Source: an uncultured Lachnospiraceae bacterium (GTDB lineage: Bacteria > Bacillota > Clostridia > Lachnospirales > Lachnospiraceae). Taken from it: a DNA stretch of 17,552 bases. Below the pieces are notes generated by a model that was not told the origin of the DNA, did no database searches, and was given only the letters and a program-made list of their open reading frames with translations. Location: assembly GCA_948794795.1 (NCBI GenBank), contig CAQGLR010000061.1, positions 1 through 17,552 on the forward strand, written 5' to 3'. The first letter of the stretch is position 1; the number at the start of each line of letters is the position of its first letter. The translations under genes and the position numbers were made by a program. Below are positions 1 to 7,195 of this stretch, piece after piece.

Positions 1-10
1 TGCCAGATAC

Positions 11-30
11 AACATAATTTTTATTATGTT
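11..30. repeat. AT-only perfect inverted repeat upstream of the recombinase-like gene
   Basis: AACATAAT (11-18) and ATTATGTT (23-30) are perfect reverse complements around a TTTT loop. It lies about 90 bases upstream of the first gene and is followed by ATATCTTTTT. It could be an operator for a dimeric regulator, or the decayed terminator of a gene left of the window. The stem has only one G/C pair per arm, so it would be a weak terminator. Its role is unknown. Confidence 0.5.
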
Positions 31-121
31 ATATCTTTTTAATATTGATTATAACGAATCTATATAGCATGTTTTAAGAACAAATATAAAATATGTAATT
101 GATATTTAGGGAAGTGACAAG

Positions 122-1186
122 ATGCCAAAAGATACAAGGAAAACAAATGGATACTTTAATATTGTATCTTCGGAAGATAACAATCCTCTTCTTATAAAAG
201 AATTGGCAGGGATATGGTTTGGTTATATTGAAAAAATAATGAGACCTTCTTCATATGCCCGTTACCATAGCCATGTTGTTAAATATATTCTTCCATATAT
301 AGGAGATATGGCAGCAGAAAATTTTAATAGGAATACGTTGTCATCAGTACTTGGTTTCTTAAGGTCAGGTGATTGTAAAAAAGGTTCTCTTTCGCAGTAT
401 ACTGTTTATATACTTGAAGGAATAATGCGTTCTATGTTTCGTTATGGGGCAGAGAATAATCTTGTGCCAGAAGTTTATTTTGGAAAAGCAGAGTATGCAG
501 TTGTAAATAAGAAAGATGCAATGCCATTGCCAGCATTTGACCTACACAGATTTATATGTGGTATTAGAAGCCAGGATATTGACTTGCAGATACAAGTTAT
601 GCTGCCTTTGTATGCAGGGCTTAGCCTTTCAGAAATATGTGGGCTTAGATGGGAAGATATAGATTTAAAAACGGGAAAAATTCATATACACAGGAATATT
701 ATGCGTATACAACAGAAAGCAGGAGCTTCTGGCAGTGGTGCAACGGTTCTGGCAGAGTGTGAGCTTCCTATAAATGGGTGCAGGGAATTTGTAATGCCAG
801 AAAAGTTAAGGTTTCTTTTAAAGAAAGCCTCTAATGGACGTAAGGTAATACAGGAAAGCTATGTTGCAGGTGTTGATAAAAAAACGGGCAAGGGAAGGAA
901 AAAACTGTCTGCTGACATGCCAGCAGACAGCACAGGTATGCTTCCTCCAGATGGAAGAACACTGCAGTACCGTTTAAAAGCAGCTGGTAAAGAAGCTGGT
1001 GTTCCATGGATTACTTTCCAGGTGCTAAGGGATACATTTGTAGTGATGTGCCTGCAGGCAGGGGGAGATGTATATAGTATAGCATATTTACTTGGAATTA
1101 ATGTGTCTGCTGTATGTGAAAGGTATGGGGCGTGGCTAGTGAAAGATGACAGTTTCTTAGAGGGAATTGGGGAATATGTTTTATGA
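122..1186 (+). CDS. Tyrosine recombinase/integrase-like protein, catalytically degenerate
   Basis: A 354-residue protein with the two-domain layout of tyrosine recombinases. An N-terminal core-binding helical domain spans about residues 25-115 and a C-terminal catalytic-fold domain about 135-345 (LSEICGLRWEDIDL at 169-182, GRTLQYRLK at 278-286). The start is ATG 122 with AGGGAAG at 109-115. Several expected catalytic positions are changed. The first Arg of the G-L-R-x-x-E motif is Ser168, the His of HxLR is Gln300, and the LGH/LGW residue is Ile326. No clear beta-hairpin Lys is visible near 213-225. Arg303 and the candidate nucleophile Tyr335 remain. A segment around 247-276 looks like an insertion relative to related integrases and carries the inverted repeat at 905-930. 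I infer that it does not recombine DNA but may still bind it, perhaps regulating the downstream operon, which starts 79 bases later with no visible terminator between. The fold call is firm; the role is speculative. Confidence 0.85.
   Translation: MPKDTRKTNGYFNIVSSEDNNPLLIKELAGIWFGYIEKIMRPSSYARYHSHVVKYILPYIGDMAAENFNRNTLSSVLGFLRSGDCKKGSLSQYTVYILEGIMRSMFRYGAENNLVPEVYFGKAEYAVVNKKDAMPLPAFDLHRFICGIRSQDIDLQIQVMLPLYAGLSLSEICGLRWEDIDLKTGKIHIHRNIMRIQQKAGASGSGATVLAECELPINGCREFVMPEKLRFLLKKASNGRKVIQESYVAGVDKKTGKGRKKLSADMPADSTGMLPPDGRTLQYRLKAAGKEAGVPWITFQVLRDTFVVMCLQAGGDVYSIAYLLGINVSAVCERYGAWLVKDDSFLEGIGEYVL
905..930. repeat. Perfect 10-bp GC-rich inverted repeat inside the recombinase-like gene
   Basis: CTGTCTGCTG (905-914) and CAGCAGACAG (921-930) are exact reverse complements separated by six bases, ACATGC. 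The stem is 60% GC in a very AT-rich neighbourhood. It lies in frame and encodes part of a segment (about residues 262-270) that seems inserted relative to typical integrases. No T-run follows, so it is not an intrinsic terminator. A recombinase-type binding site, an RNA hairpin or chance are all possible. Confidence 0.6.
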
Positions 1187-1216
1187 AATATAAAAATTAC
1201 TATAGAAAGAATGTTT

Positions 1217-1245
1217 TTGGTTTAGATAGTATTTTAGTTCATAAT
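1217..1245 (+). promoter_or_regulatory. Candidate promoter of the glycan operon
   Basis: TTGGTT at 1217-1222 and CATAAT at 1240-1245 are separated by 17 bases, matching sigma-70/sigma-A spacing. The -10 has five of six consensus bases but the -35 only three. Transcription would begin at about 1252, just ahead of the GAGGAG ribosome binding site. The 79-base gap holds no terminator, so read-through from the upstream gene is also possible. Such matches arise easily in AT-rich DNA. Confidence 0.3.
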
Positions 1246-1265
1246 AATTGTTGAGGAGAAAGATA

Positions 1266-2408
1266 ATGATTCATTTTAATGTTCCATCTTTTGTTGGTAC
1301 AGAATTACAATATATAAAAGAAGCTGTGGATAACCATAAAATTTGCGGTGATGGATATTTTACTAAGAAATGTAATGAATGGTTTGAAAACAGGTTTGAT
1401 GCACAAAAAGTATTGCTTACTACCAGTGGTTCAGCTGCCCTGGATATGGCAGCGCTGCTTTGTGGGCTGAAACCAGGTGATGAAGTTATATTGCCAAGTT
1501 TTACATTTTCAAGTACTGCTAATTCATTTGTTTTGGCTGGTGCTGTTCTTGTATTTGTTGATATAAGGCCAGATACTATGAATATTGATGAAACTAAGAT
1601 AGAAGCAGCAATTACAGATAAAACAAAAGTGATTTGTCCTGTCCATTATGCAGGTGTTGCCTGTGAGATGGACACTATAATGGATATTGCCAGAAAATAT
1701 AATTTATTTGTTGTTGAAGATGCTGCCCAGGGAGTCATGAGTACATATAAGGGCCAGGCACTTGGGACTATAGGAGACTTTGGATGTTATTCATTTCACG
1801 AAACTAAAAATTATACCATGGGTGAGGGGGGCGCAGTTGTTATAAATAATCCTGCATATATTGAAAAAGCAGAAATTTTGCGTGAGAAAGGTACTAACAG
1901 AGCCCAGTTTTTCCGTGGACAAGTTGCAAAATATAACTGGGTTGATTTTGGTGATAGTTACCTTCAAAGTGATTTAAATGCTGCTTATCTCTGGGCACAG
2001 TTAGAGAAAGCAGATGAAATTAATAATAACCGTCTTTTAACCTGGAATATATATAATGAAGCATTTAAACCTTTGGCAGACAAAGGAATTATTGAGCTTC
2101 CTGTTATTCCAGAAGAATGTATCCATAATGCACATATGTACTATATAAAATGCAAGAATATTGATATTAGACAAAAATACATTAAATTTATGAAAGATAA
2201 TGATGTACTTTGTGTATTTCATTATGTTCCATTACATAGTGCACCTGCTGGTTTAAAATTTGGAAGGTTTGTTGGAGAAGATGAGTATACAACAATTGAC
2301 AGTGGGCGCTTAGTACGTTTGCCTATGTACTATAATATTACAAAAAATGATTTGAAGTTTGTAATTAGAAAGACTCTTGAGTTTTTTCTAAACCAGGACC
2401 TGTTATAG
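1266..2408 (+). CDS. wecE: dTDP-4-amino-4,6-dideoxygalactose transaminase (WecE/RffA type)
   Basis: PLP-dependent sugar aminotransferase of the DegT/DnrJ/EryC1/StrS family. WecE converts dTDP-4-keto-6-deoxyglucose plus glutamate to dTDP-4-amino-4,6-dideoxygalactose (TDP-Fuc4N). The match to enterobacterial WecE is close along the whole length: VGTELQYI near residue 10, DTMNIDETKIEAAITDKT at 103-120, VHYAGVACEMDTIM at 126-139, VEDAAQGVMSTYKG at 150-163, and SFHETKNYT with the Schiff-base Lys181. The length of 380 residues is normal for the family. I chose ATG 1266 because GAGGAG at 1253-1258 is well spaced for it; an in-frame TTG at 1248 would include the ribosome binding site in the protein. 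It is the first gene of the assembly block. Partner genes for the substrate (rmlA, rmlB) and for N-acetylating the product (wecD) are not present here. Confidence 0.93.
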   Translation: MIHFNVPSFVGTELQYIKEAVDNHKICGDGYFTKKCNEWFENRFDAQKVLLTTSGSAALDMAALLCGLKPGDEVILPSFTFSSTANSFVLAGAVLVFVDIRPDTMNIDETKIEAAITDKTKVICPVHYAGVACEMDTIMDIARKYNLFVVEDAAQGVMSTYKGQALGTIGDFGCYSFHETKNYTMGEGGAVVINNPAYIEKAEILREKGTNRAQFFRGQVAKYNWVDFGDSYLQSDLNAAYLWAQLEKADEINNNRLLTWNIYNEAFKPLADKGIIELPVIPEECIHNAHMYYIKCKNIDIRQKYIKFMKDNDVLCVFHYVPLHSAPAGLKFGRFVGEDEYTTIDSGRLVRLPMYYNITKNDLKFVIRKTLEFFLNQDLL

Positions 2409-2446
2409 TATTTTAAATATTCAAAGGTGGAAAGAAGGCTTATATA

Positions 2447-3565
2447 ATGATTCGTATTGCTGTAATTATGGGAAAAATGGACCCAGGCGGTAAAAAGAAT
2501 TTAGTTATGGAATATTATCGGCATATTGACCCCCAAAAGGTACAGTTTGATTTTATTTGTGATTCTGATTCAAAAGCTATCCCATATGAAGAAATTAAGA
2601 GTCTTGGAGGCAGGGTTTATAAGATTAGGCCATATCAAAGAATACTTGCTAATATGTCAGATATCTATAAGCTTTGCAGAAAAAACAGATATCTAGTTAT
2701 GCATGCTTATAACAGTACTATGAATCTGTTTCCAATGTTTGTGGCTAAAATAAGTGGTATTCCTGTCAGAATTTCGGAAAGTCTTTCTATGGCTCACGAT
2801 GGTGACTGGAAAACTATTATTAAAAAAGTTTTGCGCCCTATGTCTAAATGGTTTGCAAATTATTATATGTCTTGTGGAAATGACTGTGGCATATGGCAGT
2901 TTGGCAATAAACTTTTTGATTCTGGAAAAGTTGATGTATTTAAGACTGTAATTAATACAAAATTTAATTCTTTTGATCCTGCATTAAGAGATAAAACCAG
3001 GAAAGAATTTGGCTGGGAAGACAATATTGTGATTGGTCATATTGGAAGGTTTACTCTTCAGAAAAATTCAGTACATCTCATTGAAATTTTTGCTGCTATT
3101 GCTAGAAAAGAACCAAGGGCGGTTTTGTGTTTAATTGGTGATGGTGAATTGAAACTTGATATAATGACTAAAATTAAAGATTTAGGAATTGGAAAACAAG
3201 TAAATTATCTTGGTATGCGTGAAGATATACAACAGTTTTATAATGCTATGGATGTATTTTTATTACCTTCATTATATGAAGGACTTCCGGTTGTAGGTCT
3301 TGAAGCAGAAAGCTGTGGACTTCCAGTGTTCTTTTCAACAGAAATTACAAGAGAAGCAAATACCTGTGAACTTGGACACTTTATTGGCCTGGATTTAAAA
3401 GAAGATAAATGGGCTGATGAAATCTTAAAGGCTGCTAAAGAAAATATGCCAATCCGAAGAAGCCATGCAAAAGAGGTAGCTGCAGCAGGATTTGATTCTG
3501 CATCTGAAGCAATAAGGCTGCAGAAATATTATATAAAAGCAATAAGAAAAGTGCGGCAGAGGTGA
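2447..3565 (+). CDS. Glycosyltransferase family 4 (GT-B fold)
   Basis: A 372-residue cytoplasmic retaining glycosyltransferase, EpsF/CapM-like, probably adding one sugar of the lipid-linked repeat unit. The N-terminal acceptor domain begins with IAVIMGKMDPGG at 4-15, a variant of the usual M-x-x-G-G motif. The donor domain shows GHIGRFTLQKNS at 197-208, LIGDGEL at 229-235 and the E-x7-E signature in EGLPVVGLE (Glu278, Glu286), which contacts the nucleotide-sugar. No transmembrane segment is seen. AAGAAGG at 2432-2438 precedes ATG 2447. It lies 38 bases after wecE, and its stop codon overlaps the ribosome binding site region of the next gene. Donor and acceptor cannot be read from sequence; TDP-Fuc4NAc is a reasonable guess given the neighbour, but only a guess. 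Confidence 0.88.
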   Translation: MIRIAVIMGKMDPGGKKNLVMEYYRHIDPQKVQFDFICDSDSKAIPYEEIKSLGGRVYKIRPYQRILANMSDIYKLCRKNRYLVMHAYNSTMNLFPMFVAKISGIPVRISESLSMAHDGDWKTIIKKVLRPMSKWFANYYMSCGNDCGIWQFGNKLFDSGKVDVFKTVINTKFNSFDPALRDKTRKEFGWEDNIVIGHIGRFTLQKNSVHLIEIFAAIARKEPRAVLCLIGDGELKLDIMTKIKDLGIGKQVNYLGMREDIQQFYNAMDVFLLPSLYEGLPVVGLEAESCGLPVFFSTEITREANTCELGHFIGLDLKEDKWADEILKAAKENMPIRRSHAKEVAAAGFDSASEAIRLQKYYIKAIRKVRQR

Positions 3566-3570
3566 TTTTG

Positions 3571-4623
3571 ATGGATAATATTAAGGAATATAATTTATTC
3601 TTGTGTGATTCACCATATCAGATATTAAGTGCAGTAAATATAATAGAAATGCAGAAGGCTAGAAACAGGTCACTGATGTGTGTAATTAATATGTTTACTG
3701 GATGTAATAATATTCTTTATGAATTAAAAAGACGTGGTTTTAATATTTTTGAATTTAAATTAGAAAAATTAAACAAGGCATTTAAAATAATAAAGTATTT
3801 ATTGGATTGCTGCCAGTTAAGAAAAATAACCAAGAACAGAAGATTAAAAATATTTGTTTCATCCCAGAGTGGATACGTTGTATTATTTTATTTTTTTCTA
3901 TACCAGAAAAAATATGAATTGGTTTTTTATGATGAGGGTTTATATTCTTATACATGTTTTTTTTCTACAGGAAACCCTTTTGAAGAGTATTTTAAAAATC
4001 ATGTTTTTTTTAAATATATATTTGGTAAAAAACATCCTGTATTTAATAAAACAATATATTTGTATGCGCCCAAATTTGCAAGAGAGGATTCTTCAGCTAA
4101 TTTTTGCAGGATAGAGATGTCTTATAATATGTGTAGCAGTTTTTTAAAAGATAAACCAGATAAAATAATTGTCCAAAGTAAAATAATTATTTTTGACCAG
4201 TATTTTTTAAACAATAGTATAGAATATAAAAAATATTTAAAATTATTACATTATATATATAAAAATTCAAATTATAAAATATGTATTAAAAAACATCCAA
4301 GGAATGAATACATTAGTTATGAGTCAGATGAAATAAAAATAGTTGCGAATGATAATAATTTATGGGAAGCTGAAGCAGTTGGAATTGGGATTACAGATAG
4401 AATACTTATAACATATTATTCTTCGGCTGTATTTATGCCAGCAATTTTAAATAACTGTTCGTATACTATTATTTTGTTGTATAAATTAATACTTAAACCT
4501 GATATTACCCTTTATAAGGTTATAGATGATTTTGTTACCAGATTCCAGCGTTATTCAGATAATGTAAAAGTATTTGTACCATCAACAGTTTTGGAATTAA
4601 TACAAATAATAAAGGATTGTTAA
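3571..4623 (+). CDS. GT52/sialyltransferase-like glycosyltransferase, probable nonulosonate transferase
   Basis: A 350-residue protein with the motif set of the GT52/GT38 bacterial sialyltransferase superfamily. The N-terminal strand NLFLCDSPYQILSA is like the NLxxCxTxxQ start of GT52 enzymes. The D/E-D/E-G motif is Asp121-Glu122-Gly123 in FYDEG. The HP motif is His242-Pro243 in IKKHPR, and a Ser pair (284-285) lies in TYYSSAVFMPAI. In the known enzymes these elements hold the general base and bind the CMP part of CMP-sialic acid. As the operon makes a CMP-nonulosonate, this is the best candidate for transferring it to the growing repeat; that is inference. ATG 3571 is preferred because GAGGTG at 3559-3564 is correctly spaced; GTG 3562 lies inside that site. 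The gene is extremely AT-rich, with T7-T8 tracts at 3891-3897, 3957-3964 and 4004-4011. Family membership is fairly secure; donor specificity is unproven. Confidence 0.75.
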   Translation: MDNIKEYNLFLCDSPYQILSAVNIIEMQKARNRSLMCVINMFTGCNNILYELKRRGFNIFEFKLEKLNKAFKIIKYLLDCCQLRKITKNRRLKIFVSSQSGYVVLFYFFLYQKKYELVFYDEGLYSYTCFFSTGNPFEEYFKNHVFFKYIFGKKHPVFNKTIYLYAPKFAREDSSANFCRIEMSYNMCSSFLKDKPDKIIVQSKIIIFDQYFLNNSIEYKKYLKLLHYIYKNSNYKICIKKHPRNEYISYESDEIKIVANDNNLWEAEAVGIGITDRILITYYSSAVFMPAILNNCSYTIILLYKLILKPDITLYKVIDDFVTRFQRYSDNVKVFVPSTVLELIQIIKDC

Positions 4624-4625
4624 AT

Positions 4626-5807
4626 ATGTCAATGGGTATTATTAAGATATGTAAAATTAAATTGTTTAAAGAATATTTCTTTCAGTTTATAGCTATATTA
4701 ATGTTTTTTTTGCTTATTTTTATGAAAGTTTCACCATCAATAAAAAGTATATGTGAAATAGTACTTATGGGGCTGGGGGTAATATTATTAATATACAGTT
4801 TATCAATCTCAAAGGACAGAAATAAAATTATTATATATTTATTGTTTATTATTATTCTTGCTTTTATGAATATGCTTATAGCAGGCTCTGTAGATATTAA
4901 AGATATTTTAAAATTTATTATTGTCCATACTCCAATATCTTTAACTATAGTTTATAGTAAATATAAATGCCCTTTACTTTGGAAATCATTGTTCTGGGTT
5001 GTGGCGCTATTTTTGCTTTCCAGGATTTTATTTGTAGACCACTACAGAATCTTTTATGATACAAGCAGCAATATGGTTTCCATTTACCTTATTATATTAT
5101 TATGGTTGTATGAATACCAGCTGTGTGATGGTTTTAAAAAAATTTGCAGACCTAGTATTATTTATCCAGTTACAATATTTATATTAAGTGTATTGTCACA
5201 GGGAAGAATGGGAATACTGGTCTCTGCTTTTCTATTAGTGATGGTGGTTTTTTCCAGGTATTTCTTAGATAAAAAAGAAAACCATCTTACAAGGTTGGCG
5301 AAGCAAACGGTATTGTTGTTAATACTTATAATAGCTTTAATATATATTAGAATAAATTTTACTGAAATTGTTGCAAAGTATTTGCCTAGATTTTCAGTGG
5401 CAAACAGTTATGATACTGCAAGTAGTAATGCGATAAGGGTTTCATTTTTAAGGGATTATATTAAGGAATGTGGGAATATAGTAAATTTCTTATTTGGATT
5501 AGATTTTTCGCAGACTTCACATCTGGCTAGTTATGAAGGCGGTAATGTGCATAATTCATATTTAATGGTACATTCATATCTCGGAATATTTGGACTATTA
5601 TTATTTTTATTTGTCCAGATAAAAAGTATGAAGTATTTATGGGAATCCAGGCAATATTATATGTTTTTTACTTTAGTTGCTTTTGCAATTCGTATTATAA
5701 CAGATTATTGTGTTCCCGGAAATATAGGAGATATAATGTGGATGTGTCTTATAGCTATTGATTTTAAAAACAGGGGATTTAAGATATGTCAAAAAGAGTT
5801 ACAATAA
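4626..5807 (+). CDS. Wzy-like O-antigen/polysaccharide polymerase
   Basis: A 393-residue integral membrane protein with about ten hydrophobic segments, including ones near residues 18-33, 43-58, 67-86, 120-136, 150-166, 178-190, 196-212, 228-242 and 315-330. It has the layout of Wzy/WaaL proteins. SQGRMG at 191-196 precedes a helix, a large extracellular loop runs from about 245 to 312, and HNSYL at 309-313 matches the H-N-x-Y/L region typical of polymerases. It would join lipid-linked repeats on the outer face of the membrane. ATG 4626 is chosen because AAGGAT at 4612-4617 is correctly spaced; a TTG at 4617 is the alternative. Sequence is poorly conserved in this class, so the call rests on topology, these short motifs and the adjacent flippase. 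An O-antigen ligase is less likely in this context. Confidence 0.8.
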   Translation: MSMGIIKICKIKLFKEYFFQFIAILMFFLLIFMKVSPSIKSICEIVLMGLGVILLIYSLSISKDRNKIIIYLLFIIILAFMNMLIAGSVDIKDILKFIIVHTPISLTIVYSKYKCPLLWKSLFWVVALFLLSRILFVDHYRIFYDTSSNMVSIYLIILLWLYEYQLCDGFKKICRPSIIYPVTIFILSVLSQGRMGILVSAFLLVMVVFSRYFLDKKENHLTRLAKQTVLLLILIIALIYIRINFTEIVAKYLPRFSVANSYDTASSNAIRVSFLRDYIKECGNIVNFLFGLDFSQTSHLASYEGGNVHNSYLMVHSYLGIFGLLLFLFVQIKSMKYLWESRQYYMFFTLVAFAIRIITDYCVPGNIGDIMWMCLIAIDFKNRGFKICQKELQ

Positions 5808-7195
5808 TTAAGTCTGGAATCTGGTATACAATTAGTAATTATTTAATTAAAGGTATGGATTTTCTTACAATACCGATATTTACCCGTCTGCTTAGTGTTA
5901 ATGAGTATGGTGCATATAATAATTTTGTATCTTGTTTACAAGTAATATTTGTAATTGGTTCTGTATGTATAGATGCATCACTTATTAGTGCAAGATTTGA
6001 TTATAAAGATAAATTAGTTCCATATATTAAAACTGTATTAATATGTGGTAATATTTCTACATTATTACTTGGGGTGGTATCTTTTTTTTGCCAGAAAACA
6101 ATTACAACATTGTTTTCAATTGATTCATACATGATGTTTTTAATTTTTTTATATTGTCTTTTTAGGCCGAGCCTGGATGTTTTCCAGCAAATTGAAAGGT
6201 TTAATTACCACTATAAGGTTAGTGTTGCTGTAAGTGCAATTTCGTCTGTGTTATCAGTAATTATTTCTTTTATTTTAATTGCATATATGCCTGATAAATT
6301 ATATGCAAGAATATTAGGAGCTTATGGCCCATTAATTGTAATTTCATTTATTTTTTATTGTAAATATATATTTAAAAAGGAAAAATTTAAAATTGCATAT
6401 GCGAAGTACGCTATGAAAATATGTATACCTTATATCCCACATTCTTTAGCGGTCACTATACTATCTTCAACTGACAGGATTATGATTAACTATTTCCAAA
6501 GTACAAAAGAAGTTGCTTATTATAGTATTGCATATACGTGTGGTATTGCTATGTCAATATTTGCTACATCATTAAATAGTGCTTTTGCACCTTGGTTAGG
6601 TGAGAAAATAAATTCAAATTCCGTTAAAGGGGTTAATAATGTATGCAGGAAATATATTGCTATTTTCTTAGTTCCGTTATTTTTTGTATCTATTATTTCA
6701 CCAGAAATATTGTTGGTTTTAGGGGGACAGCAATATTTGGCTGCTAAATATGTTATACCACCTGTAATAATAAGCTGTTATATACAATTTATTTATAGTT
6801 TATTTGTAGATGTTGAACAATTTGCTAAACGTACAGCAGGTATGGCAGTTATTTCAGTAATTGCTGCAATAATAAATATTGGTTTGAATATTTGGTTTCT
6901 GCCTGGATATGGATATATGGCTGCTGCTTATACTACACTTATCAGTTATATTTGTTTGATGTTAATGCATTATATTACAATATGCAGGATTGGATATAAG
7001 GATTTATATGATATAAAATTTATATTGCTGACACTTATTGTTTTTGGAATATTTGTTTTTACTATGGTTATTTTTTATGAAATGTTTCTAGTCCGCATAT
7101 TTATATTAATAATTTGTATATTTATATTTTTGTCTGTATGTATAAAATACAGAAATAAAATAATTTTGTTGATAAAAGGAGATAACCATGTTTGA
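5786..7195 (+). CDS. Wzx-like polysaccharide flippase (MOP superfamily)
   Basis: A 469-residue membrane protein with about 12-14 hydrophobic helices and no large soluble domain, the usual size for Wzx/RfbX. The N-terminus (IKSGIWYTISNYLIKGMDFL, then IPIFTRLLSVNEYGAYNNF) is the classic start of polysaccharide_synt family flippases, including the P-x-x-T/S-R-L-L and E-Y-G motifs. It would move undecaprenyl-PP-linked repeat units across the cytoplasmic membrane to the Wzy-like polymerase. The gene overlaps wzy by 22 bases, and AGGGGA at 5772-5777 serves ATG 5786, so the two are translated together. It overlaps the next gene by 8 bases. Confidence 0.88.
   Translation: MSKRVTIIKSGIWYTISNYLIKGMDFLTIPIFTRLLSVNEYGAYNNFVSCLQVIFVIGSVCIDASLISARFDYKDKLVPYIKTVLICGNISTLLLGVVSFFCQKTITTLFSIDSYMMFLIFLYCLFRPSLDVFQQIERFNYHYKVSVAVSAISSVLSVIISFILIAYMPDKLYARILGAYGPLIVISFIFYCKYIFKKEKFKIAYAKYAMKICIPYIPHSLAVTILSSTDRIMINYFQSTKEVAYYSIAYTCGIAMSIFATSLNSAFAPWLGEKINSNSVKGVNNVCRKYIAIFLVPLFFVSIISPEILLVLGGQQYLAAKYVIPPVIISCYIQFIYSLFVDVEQFAKRTAGMAVISVIAAIINIGLNIWFLPGYGYMAAAYTTLISYICLMLMHYITICRIGYKDLYDIKFILLTLIVFGIFVFTMVIFYEMFLVRIFILIICIFIFLSVCIKYRNKIILLIKGDNHV

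Noticed and set aside
1049..1060. Perfect 12-bp palindrome TGCCTGCAGGCA in the recombinase-like gene
   Set aside because: It is short, fully coding, has no spacer and no second copy was noticed; chance is the simplest explanation.
1248..1265. TTG start at 1248 for the WecE-type gene
   Set aside because: It would translate through the GAGGAG ribosome binding site and add residues absent from WecE proteins; ATG 1266 fits the family start.
1..1265. Invertible promoter controlled by the recombinase-like protein
   Set aside because: No matching long inverted repeats were found flanking the 1-121 or 1187-1265 intervals, and the protein appears catalytically inactive.
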